A stretch of DNA of 23,560 nt from a virus, in the IMG/VR virus record IMGVR_UViG_3300031688_000130, positions 1 through 23,560 of that record; one strand, given 5' to 3'. A program made the position numbers and the translations under genes. The notes under the pieces are model-generated. The model saw nothing but the letters and a program-made list of their open reading frames with translations. It ran no database searches and was not told the DNA's origin. Positions 14,384 through 20,905 of this stretch are shown here, piece after piece (within the stretch, counting starts at the first letter, position 1; every line of letters begins with the position of its first letter).

Positions 14384-16033
14384 ATGGCAAAGGAAGTATT
14401 AGAATTGGAAGTTAAGACCAATATTGGAAAAGTTACAAAAGACCAAAAGGATTTTAACAAAGAACTTAAAAAAACTGAAGGAATTATAGAAGATGTTAAT
14501 GCTGAAGGTAAAAATACAGTATCAGAAATGCAAGTACTAGGTCTTTCTATAAACGGCTTAAAAGCTAGTTGGAAGTCTGCTGCTAGTGGAGCTAAGTTTC
14601 TATTTAGCAGTATTAAGTTAGGGATTGCTTCAACAGGTGTTGGGCTTTTACTTTTAGCTTTTGGTGCTTTAGCTACTTGGTTTGCTAAAACAAAAAAGGG
14701 TGCTGAAGTATTATCTGTAGCTTTTAAAGGTATTGGAGCAGCAGTTAATGTAATTGTAGATAGAATAGCTAACTTTGGAGGTGGAATTGCTAAATTATTT
14801 TCAGGAAATATAAGGGCAGGGTTAAAAGATATGGGTAATTCTTTTAAAGGTATTGGAGAAGAAATTAAAAATGACACTCTTTTAGCAATGGCTTTAGAAA
14901 AGTCTTTTCAGCGATTAACTGACAACCAAAGAGCGTTAAGTGTTGAAACTGCACAAAGAAGAGCTGATATTGAAGAATTAAAGCTAATAGCTGAAGATGT
15001 TACTAAGTCAGAAGAAGAAAGATTTAATGCAGCAGAAAAAGCTTTTAGTATAGAAACAGATTTATTAGAAAGAAGAATAGCTAACGCAACAGAAGCTGTT
15101 AGAATTGAAAAATTACGTTTATCTACTGTATTAGACCCTGAAGCAGAAGCACTAGATATTCTTGCACAAAAAGAAGTAGAACTTGCAACTATAAGAGGTG
15201 AATCTGTTACAAAACAAATAGAACTTAATAATAAGATAAATGCAATTAAGCAGGAAACTATTAATAAAAATATAGAAATAGCATCTCAAAATGAAGCAGA
15301 AGTAAAAGCAGCAGAAACTTTAATTAGAGAGCTAGAAATGATTAGACAGAAAGACCAAAATGGAAAAGACTTACGAGCTTTAAAAAATGAAACAGAAGAC
15401 GCTAAAGCTGCTGCTAGATTAACAGGTACGGCAGAGGAAGTAGCAGAAAAAATAAGACTAATTGATTTAATTTACGATGAAAAATATAAGGACTTAATAG
15501 ACAAACGATTTGACTATGACGTAAATGGAAACAAAGAAACAGGTATAAAAGTATTAAAAACTGATAAAGAAATTGCAGATGCAAAGGTGGCTATGCAATT
15601 TGATATGGCAAACCAAGGTCTAAGTATTTTAGCATCAGCAGCAGGTGAAGGAACAGCACTAGCAAGGGCTGCTGCAATAGCACAAGCTACTATATCAGGA
15701 GTCCAAGGAGTACAAAATGCATTTACATCAGCTAATGCAAATATAGGAGCAACAGCAGGAACTTTTGGAGCTTATCCTGTAACTATGGCAGCTCTAGCAG
15801 GAACTTTTGCAGCTATGAATATTGCTAAAATTGCAAGTGGTGGTAAACCAGGAGGAAGTGGAGGAGGAGGAGGCGGAGCAGCAGCTGCAACACCTGCGCC
15901 TCAAATGATGTCAGGGTCTTTTGATATTACAGGGGGAGTAGCTCCAGAACCAATGAAAGCCTTTGTAGTTACTGATGAAATGACAAACAGTCAAGACCAA
16001 TTAGCAAATATAAGACGTAGAGCTACTATCTAA
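14384..16033 (+). CDS. Tape measure protein
   Basis: A 549-residue protein with the usual parts of a siphophage tape measure. It has a charged N-terminal helix (residues 1-60), a hydrophobic segment at about 79-100 ('LGIASTGVGLLLLAFGALAT'), long coiled-coil stretches (about 175-410, rich in Ala, Glu and Lys), and an Ala/Gly-rich C-terminal hydrophobic part (about 415-490) followed by Gly-rich linker residues. Tape measures set tail length and are injected with the DNA. At 549 residues it is on the short side, so the tail is likely short to medium; the length estimate depends on how much of the protein is helical. The leader 'aataaaactATG' matches others in this phage. Confidence 0.8.
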   Translation: MAKEVLELEVKTNIGKVTKDQKDFNKELKKTEGIIEDVNAEGKNTVSEMQVLGLSINGLKASWKSAASGAKFLFSSIKLGIASTGVGLLLLAFGALATWFAKTKKGAEVLSVAFKGIGAAVNVIVDRIANFGGGIAKLFSGNIRAGLKDMGNSFKGIGEEIKNDTLLAMALEKSFQRLTDNQRALSVETAQRRADIEELKLIAEDVTKSEEERFNAAEKAFSIETDLLERRIANATEAVRIEKLRLSTVLDPEAEALDILAQKEVELATIRGESVTKQIELNNKINAIKQETINKNIEIASQNEAEVKAAETLIRELEMIRQKDQNGKDLRALKNETEDAKAAARLTGTAEEVAEKIRLIDLIYDEKYKDLIDKRFDYDVNGNKETGIKVLKTDKEIADAKVAMQFDMANQGLSILASAAGEGTALARAAAIAQATISGVQGVQNAFTSANANIGATAGTFGAYPVTMAALAGTFAAMNIAKIASGGKPGGSGGGGGGAAAATPAPQMMSGSFDITGGVAPEPMKAFVVTDEMTNSQDQLANIRRRATI

Positions 16034-16036
16034 AAT

Positions 16037-16067
16037 CAAATAAACTAACTTAATATCTATTATATAC
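16037..16067 (+). promoter_or_regulatory. Late-promoter-like motif, copy 3 (before the head protease)
   Basis: CAAAT at 16037-16041, then ATCTATTATATAC at 16055-16067, spaced 18 bases as in the other copies. The motif ends one base before the ATG at 16069, predicting a leaderless mRNA if it is the -10 element. It follows directly after the tape measure stop. Confidence 0.62.
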
Positions 16068-16068
16068 T

Positions 16069-17115
16069 ATGCCTTGCGAAAAATGTGAAAACGGAAAATA
16101 TAAATGGGGAAAGACTGGCTCTTGTAAGTACGATACAAAAGCAGACTGTGAAGAAGACAATAAAGACTATTATGAAGATATGAAGGAAACTAAAATTGTA
16201 GAATTAGTAATTTCAGACGATAGTCAAGAATTAGCAATAGACGCTATTAGTTTAGTAACGAGTCCTGCAATAGAACAAGACTTTGTATTCTTTGGTAAAG
16301 AAAAGAACAATTTAACCTTTGCTAAAGTAGATGAAGAAAAGCGTATGCTAGTAAGTCCTGCTTTGATTCCTAATAAAAACATATTCAGGCACGACCCTAA
16401 TACAGACTCAGACTACTATGTTTACTTTTCAAAAGAAACAGTAAGAAAGGCTGCTGAACTTTACCTAAAACATAACAATCATCACAAAGCTACTTACCAA
16501 CACCAAGACAGAGTTTCAGGCGTTCTAACAGTTGAATCTTGGATAAAAGAAGGAGATAGTGATAAGTCTAAATTATACGGCTACGACTTACCTAACGGCA
16601 CTTGGTTCGTTAAGATGAAGATAGAGAATGACGAGCTGTGGCAAAAGATTCGGAGTGGTGAGCTAAAAGGTCTGAGTATAGAAGGTTATTTCACAAATAA
16701 ATTTGAACAAATGCAAAAAGCAGAACCAACAACAGAAGAAATAAGAACTGCATTAAAAGAATTGTTAAGTAAAAAAAAAGTTAAAAAATTAGAGTTAGGT
16801 GCTATTGATGACTTGAATAGTTTAGTAAAAGAATTTACTTCAAAAATAGTACCTAAATACGAAAAAATAGTAAAAGAACAAGATGATTGGATTAAGATGG
16901 GAGATAAATTAAAGTCAAAAGCAGAAACCGAATATAAAGCTTATAATAAAAATGAAGCGTCTATGCTTAAATTAATGACTTTAATTAAAAAACAAGCAAA
17001 AGAATTAGGAGTAAATGTTATGGATATAAAAGATTATAAAAAAGCAGTAAATGCTTCTGATAGTAATTCAAGAATATACAAAACTTATGAAAGTATTAAA
17101 AAAATAAAAGTATAA
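16069..17115 (+). CDS. XkdF-like head maturation protease with added N- and C-terminal modules
   Basis: A 348-residue protein with three parts. Residues 1-40 hold a cysteine cluster (C3, C6, C19, C27) in a 'PCEKCENGKYKWGKTGSC' module. Residues about 42-210 carry the XkdF-type serine-protease signature: 'LVSPALIPNK', 'YYVYFSKETVRKAAELYL', H145 in 'TYQHQD', 'VESWIKEGD' with S157, 'GTWFVKMKI', and 'GELKGLSIEGYF'. Such proteases cut the capsid and scaffold proteins during prohead maturation. Residues 218-348 are a coiled-coil module that is related to the two small genes that follow. A late-promoter-like motif lies directly upstream. Confidence 0.8.
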   Translation: MPCEKCENGKYKWGKTGSCKYDTKADCEEDNKDYYEDMKETKIVELVISDDSQELAIDAISLVTSPAIEQDFVFFGKEKNNLTFAKVDEEKRMLVSPALIPNKNIFRHDPNTDSDYYVYFSKETVRKAAELYLKHNNHHKATYQHQDRVSGVLTVESWIKEGDSDKSKLYGYDLPNGTWFVKMKIENDELWQKIRSGELKGLSIEGYFTNKFEQMQKAEPTTEEIRTALKELLSKKKVKKLELGAIDDLNSLVKEFTSKIVPKYEKIVKEQDDWIKMGDKLKSKAETEYKAYNKNEASMLKLMTLIKKQAKELGVNVMDIKDYKKAVNASDSNSRIYKTYESIKKIKV

Positions 17116-17116
17116 T

Positions 17117-17503
17117 ATGAAACCAACACAAGAAAACATACTAAGACTAATACTAGAAAACAAATCTAAAAAAGAATTGTTAAGTGTTCAGAAGGTTGAG
17201 TTAGGTTTAGTTGATGATTTAATAAAAGATAGTAAAAAATTAAGTTCTAGATTTGAAACGGCTGTAAGAAATAATATGCAAATTACAAAACTTGTAAATG
17301 AAAACTTTAAAGAGATGGGTAATTTAGTTAAGGCAGCCAAAAAAGGATATGGATATGTTAATGTTATAGACAAGCAAATTTCTGAATTAGGAATAAAAGA
17401 CCCTAAAGGTTACAATGAAGCAGCAAAAATTATTTACGAAATTTCAGAAGGAGCAGGAGAGGGAATGTTAAAAGACTTAGCAAAATTTAAAGGATTACTA
17501 TAA
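17117..17503 (+). CDS. Small helical protein, paralogue of the protease C-terminal module (1)
   Basis: A 128-residue, mostly helical and Lys-rich protein. It begins MKPTQENILRLILENKSKKE and then has 'KVELGLVDDLIKDSKKL'. The same 'K-x-E-L-x-x-x-D-D-L' block occurs at residues 240-249 of the protease gene and in the next gene. It starts two bases after the protease stop, so it is probably part of the same transcript. It is most likely a scaffold or core component or a protease accessory, since it lies between the protease and the scaffold-like gene. I cannot recognise a family. Confidence 0.6.
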   Translation: MKPTQENILRLILENKSKKELLSVQKVELGLVDDLIKDSKKLSSRFETAVRNNMQITKLVNENFKEMGNLVKAAKKGYGYVNVIDKQISELGIKDPKGYNEAAKIIYEISEGAGEGMLKDLAKFKGLL

Positions 17504-17513
17504 ATAATATAAT

Positions 17514-17900
17514 ATGAAACCAACACAAGAACAAATACTAAGTGCTTTAAACAAGCTAGTAAGAGAAAACAAAACTGAACTTAAGACTGAGAAGGTTGAG
17601 TTAGCTTTAGTTGATGACTTAGAGAAGATATATACACAAGTAATAAAAAAAGCAGGAACAGTATCAAAAAGAAAAGATAATGCAATAGATACTATAAGAA
17701 CTCTAAAAGGAGAAGCAGTAAAAGTAAAGCAAGATACTGTTGATGGTTTAAAGAAAATAGAACAATTTAAAAAAGCAGCAAAAGAATTAGGTATAGAATA
17801 TCCTAGTAGAATAAAAGGGTTAGAAAAACAATTTGAAGATACTTTTAAAGATATGGAAACAACTCAAAGTAATTCTGATAAAGCTATGAAATTATTATAA
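17514..17900 (+). CDS. Small helical protein, paralogue of the protease C-terminal module (2)
   Basis: A 128-residue helical protein, the same length as its upstream neighbour. It begins MKPTQEQILSALNKLVRENK, followed by 'KVELALVDDLEKIYTQ'. The first six residues and the 'KVEL-x-LVDDL' block are shared with the 17117 gene. After that block the two diverge, keeping only a heptad-like, Lys/Glu-rich character. This points to duplication followed by drift. A late-promoter-like motif follows its stop. Confidence 0.6.
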   Translation: MKPTQEQILSALNKLVRENKTELKTEKVELALVDDLEKIYTQVIKKAGTVSKRKDNAIDTIRTLKGEAVKVKQDTVDGLKKIEQFKKAAKELGIEYPSRIKGLEKQFEDTFKDMETTQSNSDKAMKLL

Positions 17901-17903
17901 AAT

Positions 17904-17935
17904 CAAACAGAACAATAACTATTCTATTATATAAC
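17904..17935 (+). promoter_or_regulatory. Late-promoter-like motif, copy 4 (before the scaffold-like gene)
   Basis: CAAAC at 17904-17908 and TTCTATTATATAAC at 17922-17935, 18 bases apart. The motif ends 18 bases before the ATG of the scaffold-like gene at 17954, so the mRNA would carry a short leader ('agaacttaaaacaaaact'). Confidence 0.62.
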
Positions 17936-17953
17936 AGAACTTAAAACAAAACT

Positions 17954-18613
17954 ATGGATTTAAAAAATCAAATATTGGTAGCACTTGGTCTTGATAAAGA
18001 GCCAGATGTGAAATTAGCTTATCAAGCGAAAAGTGAAGATGGAACTATTTTCGTTTCAACTGCTGAAGAATTAGAAGCAGGAGTAGATATTTCAGTTCTT
18101 ACTGAAGATGGTACTACTATTCTTTTACCTGTTGGAACTTACAAGACTGATACAGGAGTTACTTTTAGAGTAGAAGAAGAAGGTATCGTTGCTGAAGTTA
18201 TGGAAACTGAAACTGAAGAAGTAGTTGAAGAAGAAATGACTGAAGACTTAGCAGTAGTTGAGGATTGGGAAGGTATGGAGAAAAGAATCCAAAACCTAGA
18301 AGATGCAGTTGCAAGTCTAAAGAAAGATAAAGACGGAGGAGATGATGAGGTTGAAGAAATGGCTGAAGAAGTTGTAGAGCCTTCTACTAATCCAAAGTCT
18401 ATAAAGACTACAGAAGTAGTTGAGTTCTCAGCAGAAGACGAATTAACAAAGTTAAAAGCTGAAAATGAAAAACTAAAGACTGAGTTAGCAGAAGCACCTG
18501 CATCAGCACCTTTAGATACAAATAAATTTAGTTCAGAAAGAGCAACTCCTACTGCACAAGATTTTAGAAGAATGACAAGTAAGGAAAGATTCTTATATAA
18601 CTTAAACAAATAA
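17954..18613 (+). CDS. Putative capsid scaffolding protein
   Basis: A 219-residue, strongly acidic protein located directly before the major capsid gene. Residues 1-30 are a helix, about 30-75 a beta region ('VSTAEELEAGVDISVL'), about 75-90 an acidic run of Glu and Val, about 95-115 and 145-165 coiled-coil helices ('MEKRIQNLEDAVASLKKD', 'ELTKLKAENEKLKTELAE'), then a low-complexity linker and a basic C-terminal tail with 'RMTSKERFLYNLNK'. Acidic, coiled-coil, compositionally biased proteins with a basic end in this position are typical scaffolds that guide capsid assembly and are removed by the protease. The call is by composition and order. Confidence 0.6.
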   Translation: MDLKNQILVALGLDKEPDVKLAYQAKSEDGTIFVSTAEELEAGVDISVLTEDGTTILLPVGTYKTDTGVTFRVEEEGIVAEVMETETEEVVEEEMTEDLAVVEDWEGMEKRIQNLEDAVASLKKDKDGGDDEVEEMAEEVVEPSTNPKSIKTTEVVEFSAEDELTKLKAENEKLKTELAEAPASAPLDTNKFSSERATPTAQDFRRMTSKERFLYNLNK

Positions 18614-18657
18614 TAAGTAGAGATAACTCTACATAAATAACTAAAAATAATCAAATT

Positions 18658-19566
18658 ATGGCAATTACAGTAGCTTCAAACTTTGCAGGTAAGGCAGCAG
18701 GATTCTACATCTCAGCAGCTTTAAAAGCATCCAACTCGTTAGACTATCTAACAATGATAGAAAATATTAAATTTAAGAGCAACATACAAGCTCTTAATCA
18801 AACAGTAAATTCTGTAGTAGACGCAACTTGCGACTTTACAGCAGCAGGAACTTTAGCTTTAACTGAAAAAGTATTAGAGCCTAAAAACTTACAAGTAAAT
18901 ATGGATATTTGTAAAGAAACTCTATTATCTTCTTGGGAAGCATTACAAATGAGAGCAGGAGCAGGCGCACCGCCACCTGCATCTTTTGATGATTACGTTA
19001 TCTCTTACATGGGCGATATTATAGCACAAGCTACTGAAAATTCTATCTGGGCAGGGACTAATGTAGCAGGACAATTTAACGGATTCTTAGGAGCAGCTAC
19101 AGGACTTTTACTACCAGGTGTTGATGCTACAGTTGTACAGAATGCAGCAGGGGGAGCATATACAGCAGGAACTATTATAGCAGAATTACAGAAGGCAGTA
19201 GCAGTTATTCCTGTTGCAGTTTTAGGTAAAGAAGATTTACATATTTACATGAGTCAGAGAACTTACCAATACTACATTGGAGCAGTTTCTACTTTAGGAT
19301 ATGTAAACGCTTATAACATGAATGGAGATTACGTGCCAATGTTTGAAGGCTACAAGATAGCAGTATGTAACGGAATGTTAGAAAATGAAGTTGTAATAGC
19401 TCAAAAATCTAACTTATTCTTTGGAACTGATCTTTTAAGTGATGCAACAAGAATTAACTTAATGGATATGGCTAATTTAGATGGTTCTGACAATATTAGA
19501 ATGGTAGCTCGTTACTCAGCAGGAGTACAGTCAGGAACAGGAGCTGATATCGTAAGACAGTCTTAA
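18658..19566 (+). CDS. Major capsid protein
   Basis: A 302-residue protein that follows the scaffold-like gene and precedes a tube-like structural gene. It opens with Ala/Ser-rich residues, has a helical 'LDYLTMIENIKFK' region and beta-rich segments, then 'DDYVISYMGDIIAQATENSIWAG' (a long helix as in the HK97 spine), a central 'AYTAGTIIAELQKAVAVIP' stretch and late strands ('DYVPMFEGYKIAVCNGM', 'NIRMVARYSAGV'). The length and pattern fit an HK97-fold major capsid protein. It has no long N-terminal delta domain, consistent with a separate scaffold. The codon starts are clean and the leader is AT-rich. Confidence 0.7.
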   Translation: MAITVASNFAGKAAGFYISAALKASNSLDYLTMIENIKFKSNIQALNQTVNSVVDATCDFTAAGTLALTEKVLEPKNLQVNMDICKETLLSSWEALQMRAGAGAPPPASFDDYVISYMGDIIAQATENSIWAGTNVAGQFNGFLGAATGLLLPGVDATVVQNAAGGAYTAGTIIAELQKAVAVIPVAVLGKEDLHIYMSQRTYQYYIGAVSTLGYVNAYNMNGDYVPMFEGYKIAVCNGMLENEVVIAQKSNLFFGTDLLSDATRINLMDMANLDGSDNIRMVARYSAGVQSGTGADIVRQS

Positions 19567-19578
19567 TAAATAAATAAT

Positions 19579-19606
19579 GGATGGAGGGGGTAAAACCCTT
19601 CCACCC
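19579..19606 (+). other. Hairpin between the capsid and tube-like genes
   Basis: TGGAGGGG (19582-19589) pairs with CCCTTCCA (19596-19603) with one G·U pair, around a GTAAAA loop (19590-19595); two further G-C pairs lie outside a mismatch. It comes 13 bases after the capsid stop. No T-run follows, so it may slow transcription or protect the 3' end of capsid mRNA rather than terminate. Confidence 0.5.
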
Positions 19607-19628
19607 TTAACCTAAAAAAAACAATAAA

Positions 19629-20225
19629 ATGGCATGTACGGCACTAACTAAGGGAAGGGGACTCGATTGCAATCGCATCTCGGGCGGCGTTAAATTTATT
19701 TATTTCGGAGTTTTTGATCAATTTAAAGCTCCAATAGACGGAACAGGAATAGCAGTAACGGCAGGAGAAGTTACTGACATAGAAATGGCAGCAGGAGCAG
19801 AACTTTACAGATACACTATGCCTCTTGGAGTAGCTAGTATTACAGATACTATCGTAGGATCGAGAGAAAACGGCACTATTTATTACACTCCAACTGCTCA
19901 AGTATTATTTAACAGACTTACAAAAGAAGACCAAAATCAAATTAAGCTCTTAGGAGCGACTAAGGTCGTTGTCTTTGCTCAATTAAATCAACAAATTTTA
20001 GCTACTGGAACTGATGTTATTGTTTGTTTAGGAAGAGTTAATGGTATGGAACTTAATGCAGGAACTATGGATTCAGGTGCTGCATGGGGAGATAAAAATG
20101 GTTACACACTTACATTTGACGGCATAGAGGCTGACCCTTTTCCAATGGTAGCAGATTATCCTATTGCAACAGGACCTTTTTCTAATGCAGGTTTTACCAT
20201 ACCTGGAGGAATAGTAACTTCTTAA
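19629..20225 (+). CDS. Structural protein, probably tail tube-like
   Basis: A 198-residue beta-rich protein. The N-terminus 'CTALTKGRGLDCNRISGGVKF' and the C-terminal 'WGDKNGYTLTFDGIEADPFP' match structural proteins of Bacteroidetes phages that are thought to be tail tube-like. The 'G-x-x-x-G-Y-x-L-T-x-x-G' end resembles the beta-rich C-terminus of tube proteins. The gene is just after the major capsid gene, which is unusual for a tube protein, so a head decoration or head-tail role remains open. Two terminators follow it. Confidence 0.55.
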   Translation: MACTALTKGRGLDCNRISGGVKFIYFGVFDQFKAPIDGTGIAVTAGEVTDIEMAAGAELYRYTMPLGVASITDTIVGSRENGTIYYTPTAQVLFNRLTKEDQNQIKLLGATKVVVFAQLNQQILATGTDVIVCLGRVNGMELNAGTMDSGAAWGDKNGYTLTFDGIEADPFPMVADYPIATGPFSNAGFTIPGGIVTS

Positions 20226-20249
20226 TTAGTTTCTTTTATATATTTTTAG

Positions 20250-20278
20250 AAAGGGTAGCTTAACAGTTACCCTTTTTT
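20250..20278 (+). terminator. Intrinsic terminator after the tube-like gene
   Basis: AAAGGGTA (20250-20257) pairs perfectly with TACCCTTT (20268-20275) around a 10-base loop, and the right arm runs into a T tract (20273-20278). It lies 25 bases after the stop at 20225. The layout is a classic Rho-independent terminator. Confidence 0.8.
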
Positions 20279-20283
20279 ACACT

Positions 20284-20334
20284 TAGTGAGGGTGGGGTGG
20301 TTTGACCATCTATAGAGAAATCTAGCGTTCACTA
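20284..20334 (+). other. Possible three-way-junction RNA element between two terminators
   Basis: Three stems fit this 51-base stretch: an outer stem TAGTGA (20284-20289)/TCACTA (20329-20334), a stem GGTGGT/ACCATC (20296-20301/20305-20310) with a 3-base loop TTG, and a stem TAGA/TCTA (20313-20316/20321-20324) closed by a GAAA tetraloop. This is outside any convincing gene. It could be a leader structure, an ncRNA, or just folded spacer DNA. The longest inner stem is six pairs, so the prediction is modest. Confidence 0.35.
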
Positions 20335-20341
20335 TGGGTTT

Positions 20342-20364
20342 AAGGTTGCTTTGGCAGCCTTTTT
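20342..20364 (+). terminator. Second intrinsic terminator
   Basis: AAGGTTGC (20342-20349) pairs with GCAGCCTT (20354-20361), including one G·U pair, around a TTTG loop (20350-20353), followed by a T tract (20360-20364). It stands about 64 bases after the first terminator and just 12 bases before the next promoter-like motif, forming a strong transcription boundary before the portal operon. Confidence 0.75.
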
Positions 20365-20375
20365 CCTTTATTAAC

Positions 20376-20407
20376 CAAACAGAAACAGACTTTTTCTATT
20401 ATATAAT
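20376..20407 (+). promoter_or_regulatory. Late-promoter-like motif, copy 5 (before the portal operon)
   Basis: CAAAC at 20376-20380 and TTCTATTATATAAT at 20394-20407, spaced 18 bases. The last base of the motif directly precedes the ATG at 20408, so transcripts would be leaderless. It directly follows the second terminator, which is what a promoter of an independent operon should do. Confidence 0.68.
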
Positions 20408-20896
20408 ATGATACAAGGATTTACGCAAACTGATATTTTAACAGAAATTTGTACTGAAGATAACAGAATAAATACTTTAGTAAATAGAACTCAGATTAGA
20501 TTCTTAGTGAAGTTTATAAATGACTTTGACGGTTCTATTAGTTATAGCTATTCTTTTGCAAGCGCTCAAGAGTTTATATTTCCTAGATACACAAAGATTC
20601 AGTTTTATTATGCATTAGTTCCTGATCTATTTTTGTCTACTATAAACTTATTGCCAGCAGGTCATTGGAAATATGAAATTTATGAAGTTAGTTGGATAGG
20701 TCAAGTAGTATTAAGTGATACGACCGCTCCAAAGACAGAAACTCAAGTACTTCCTGTAGCTGATAATAATGGAGTAGTAAATGGAATAGTAACTAAAGGA
20801 ATACTAAACTTAACAGAAAAATCTGGAACTGAGCAAGTTGAATATATTCAGCACCCAGAACCATCAGGAACTAACACTATTTATTACGGTCAATAA
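20408..20896 (+). CDS. Small virion structural protein, unknown role
   Basis: A 162-residue beta-rich protein. It has strands with 'IRFLVKFINDFDGSISY', a conserved-looking 'YTKIQFYYALVPDLFL' segment, 'LLPAGHWKYEIYEVSWIG' (compare Gly-x-W-x-Y-E-I-Y), and a C-terminal 'GILNLTEKSGTEQVEYIQH' ending common to structural proteins of Bacteroidetes phages. It is translated first in the portal operon and ends nine bases before the portal. Its role (decoration, neck or tail) is not clear. Confidence 0.55.
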   Translation: MIQGFTQTDILTEICTEDNRINTLVNRTQIRFLVKFINDFDGSISYSYSFASAQEFIFPRYTKIQFYYALVPDLFLSTINLLPAGHWKYEIYEVSWIGQVVLSDTTAPKTETQVLPVADNNGVVNGIVTKGILNLTEKSGTEQVEYIQHPEPSGTNTIYYGQ

Positions 20897-20905
20897 AAAT
20901 TAAAA

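Noticed and set aside
14368-14877. Long open frame on the minus strand opposite the tape measure gene
   Set aside because: It mirrors codon structure of a convincing + strand gene; similar minus-strand frames opposite 9406, 17954 and 5888 are explained the same way.
17503-17516. TAAATAATATAATATG before the 17514 gene as a sixth promoter copy
   Set aside because: It lacks TTCTATTATATA and the CAAA box 18 bases upstream; it is more likely ordinary AT-rich spacer before ATG.
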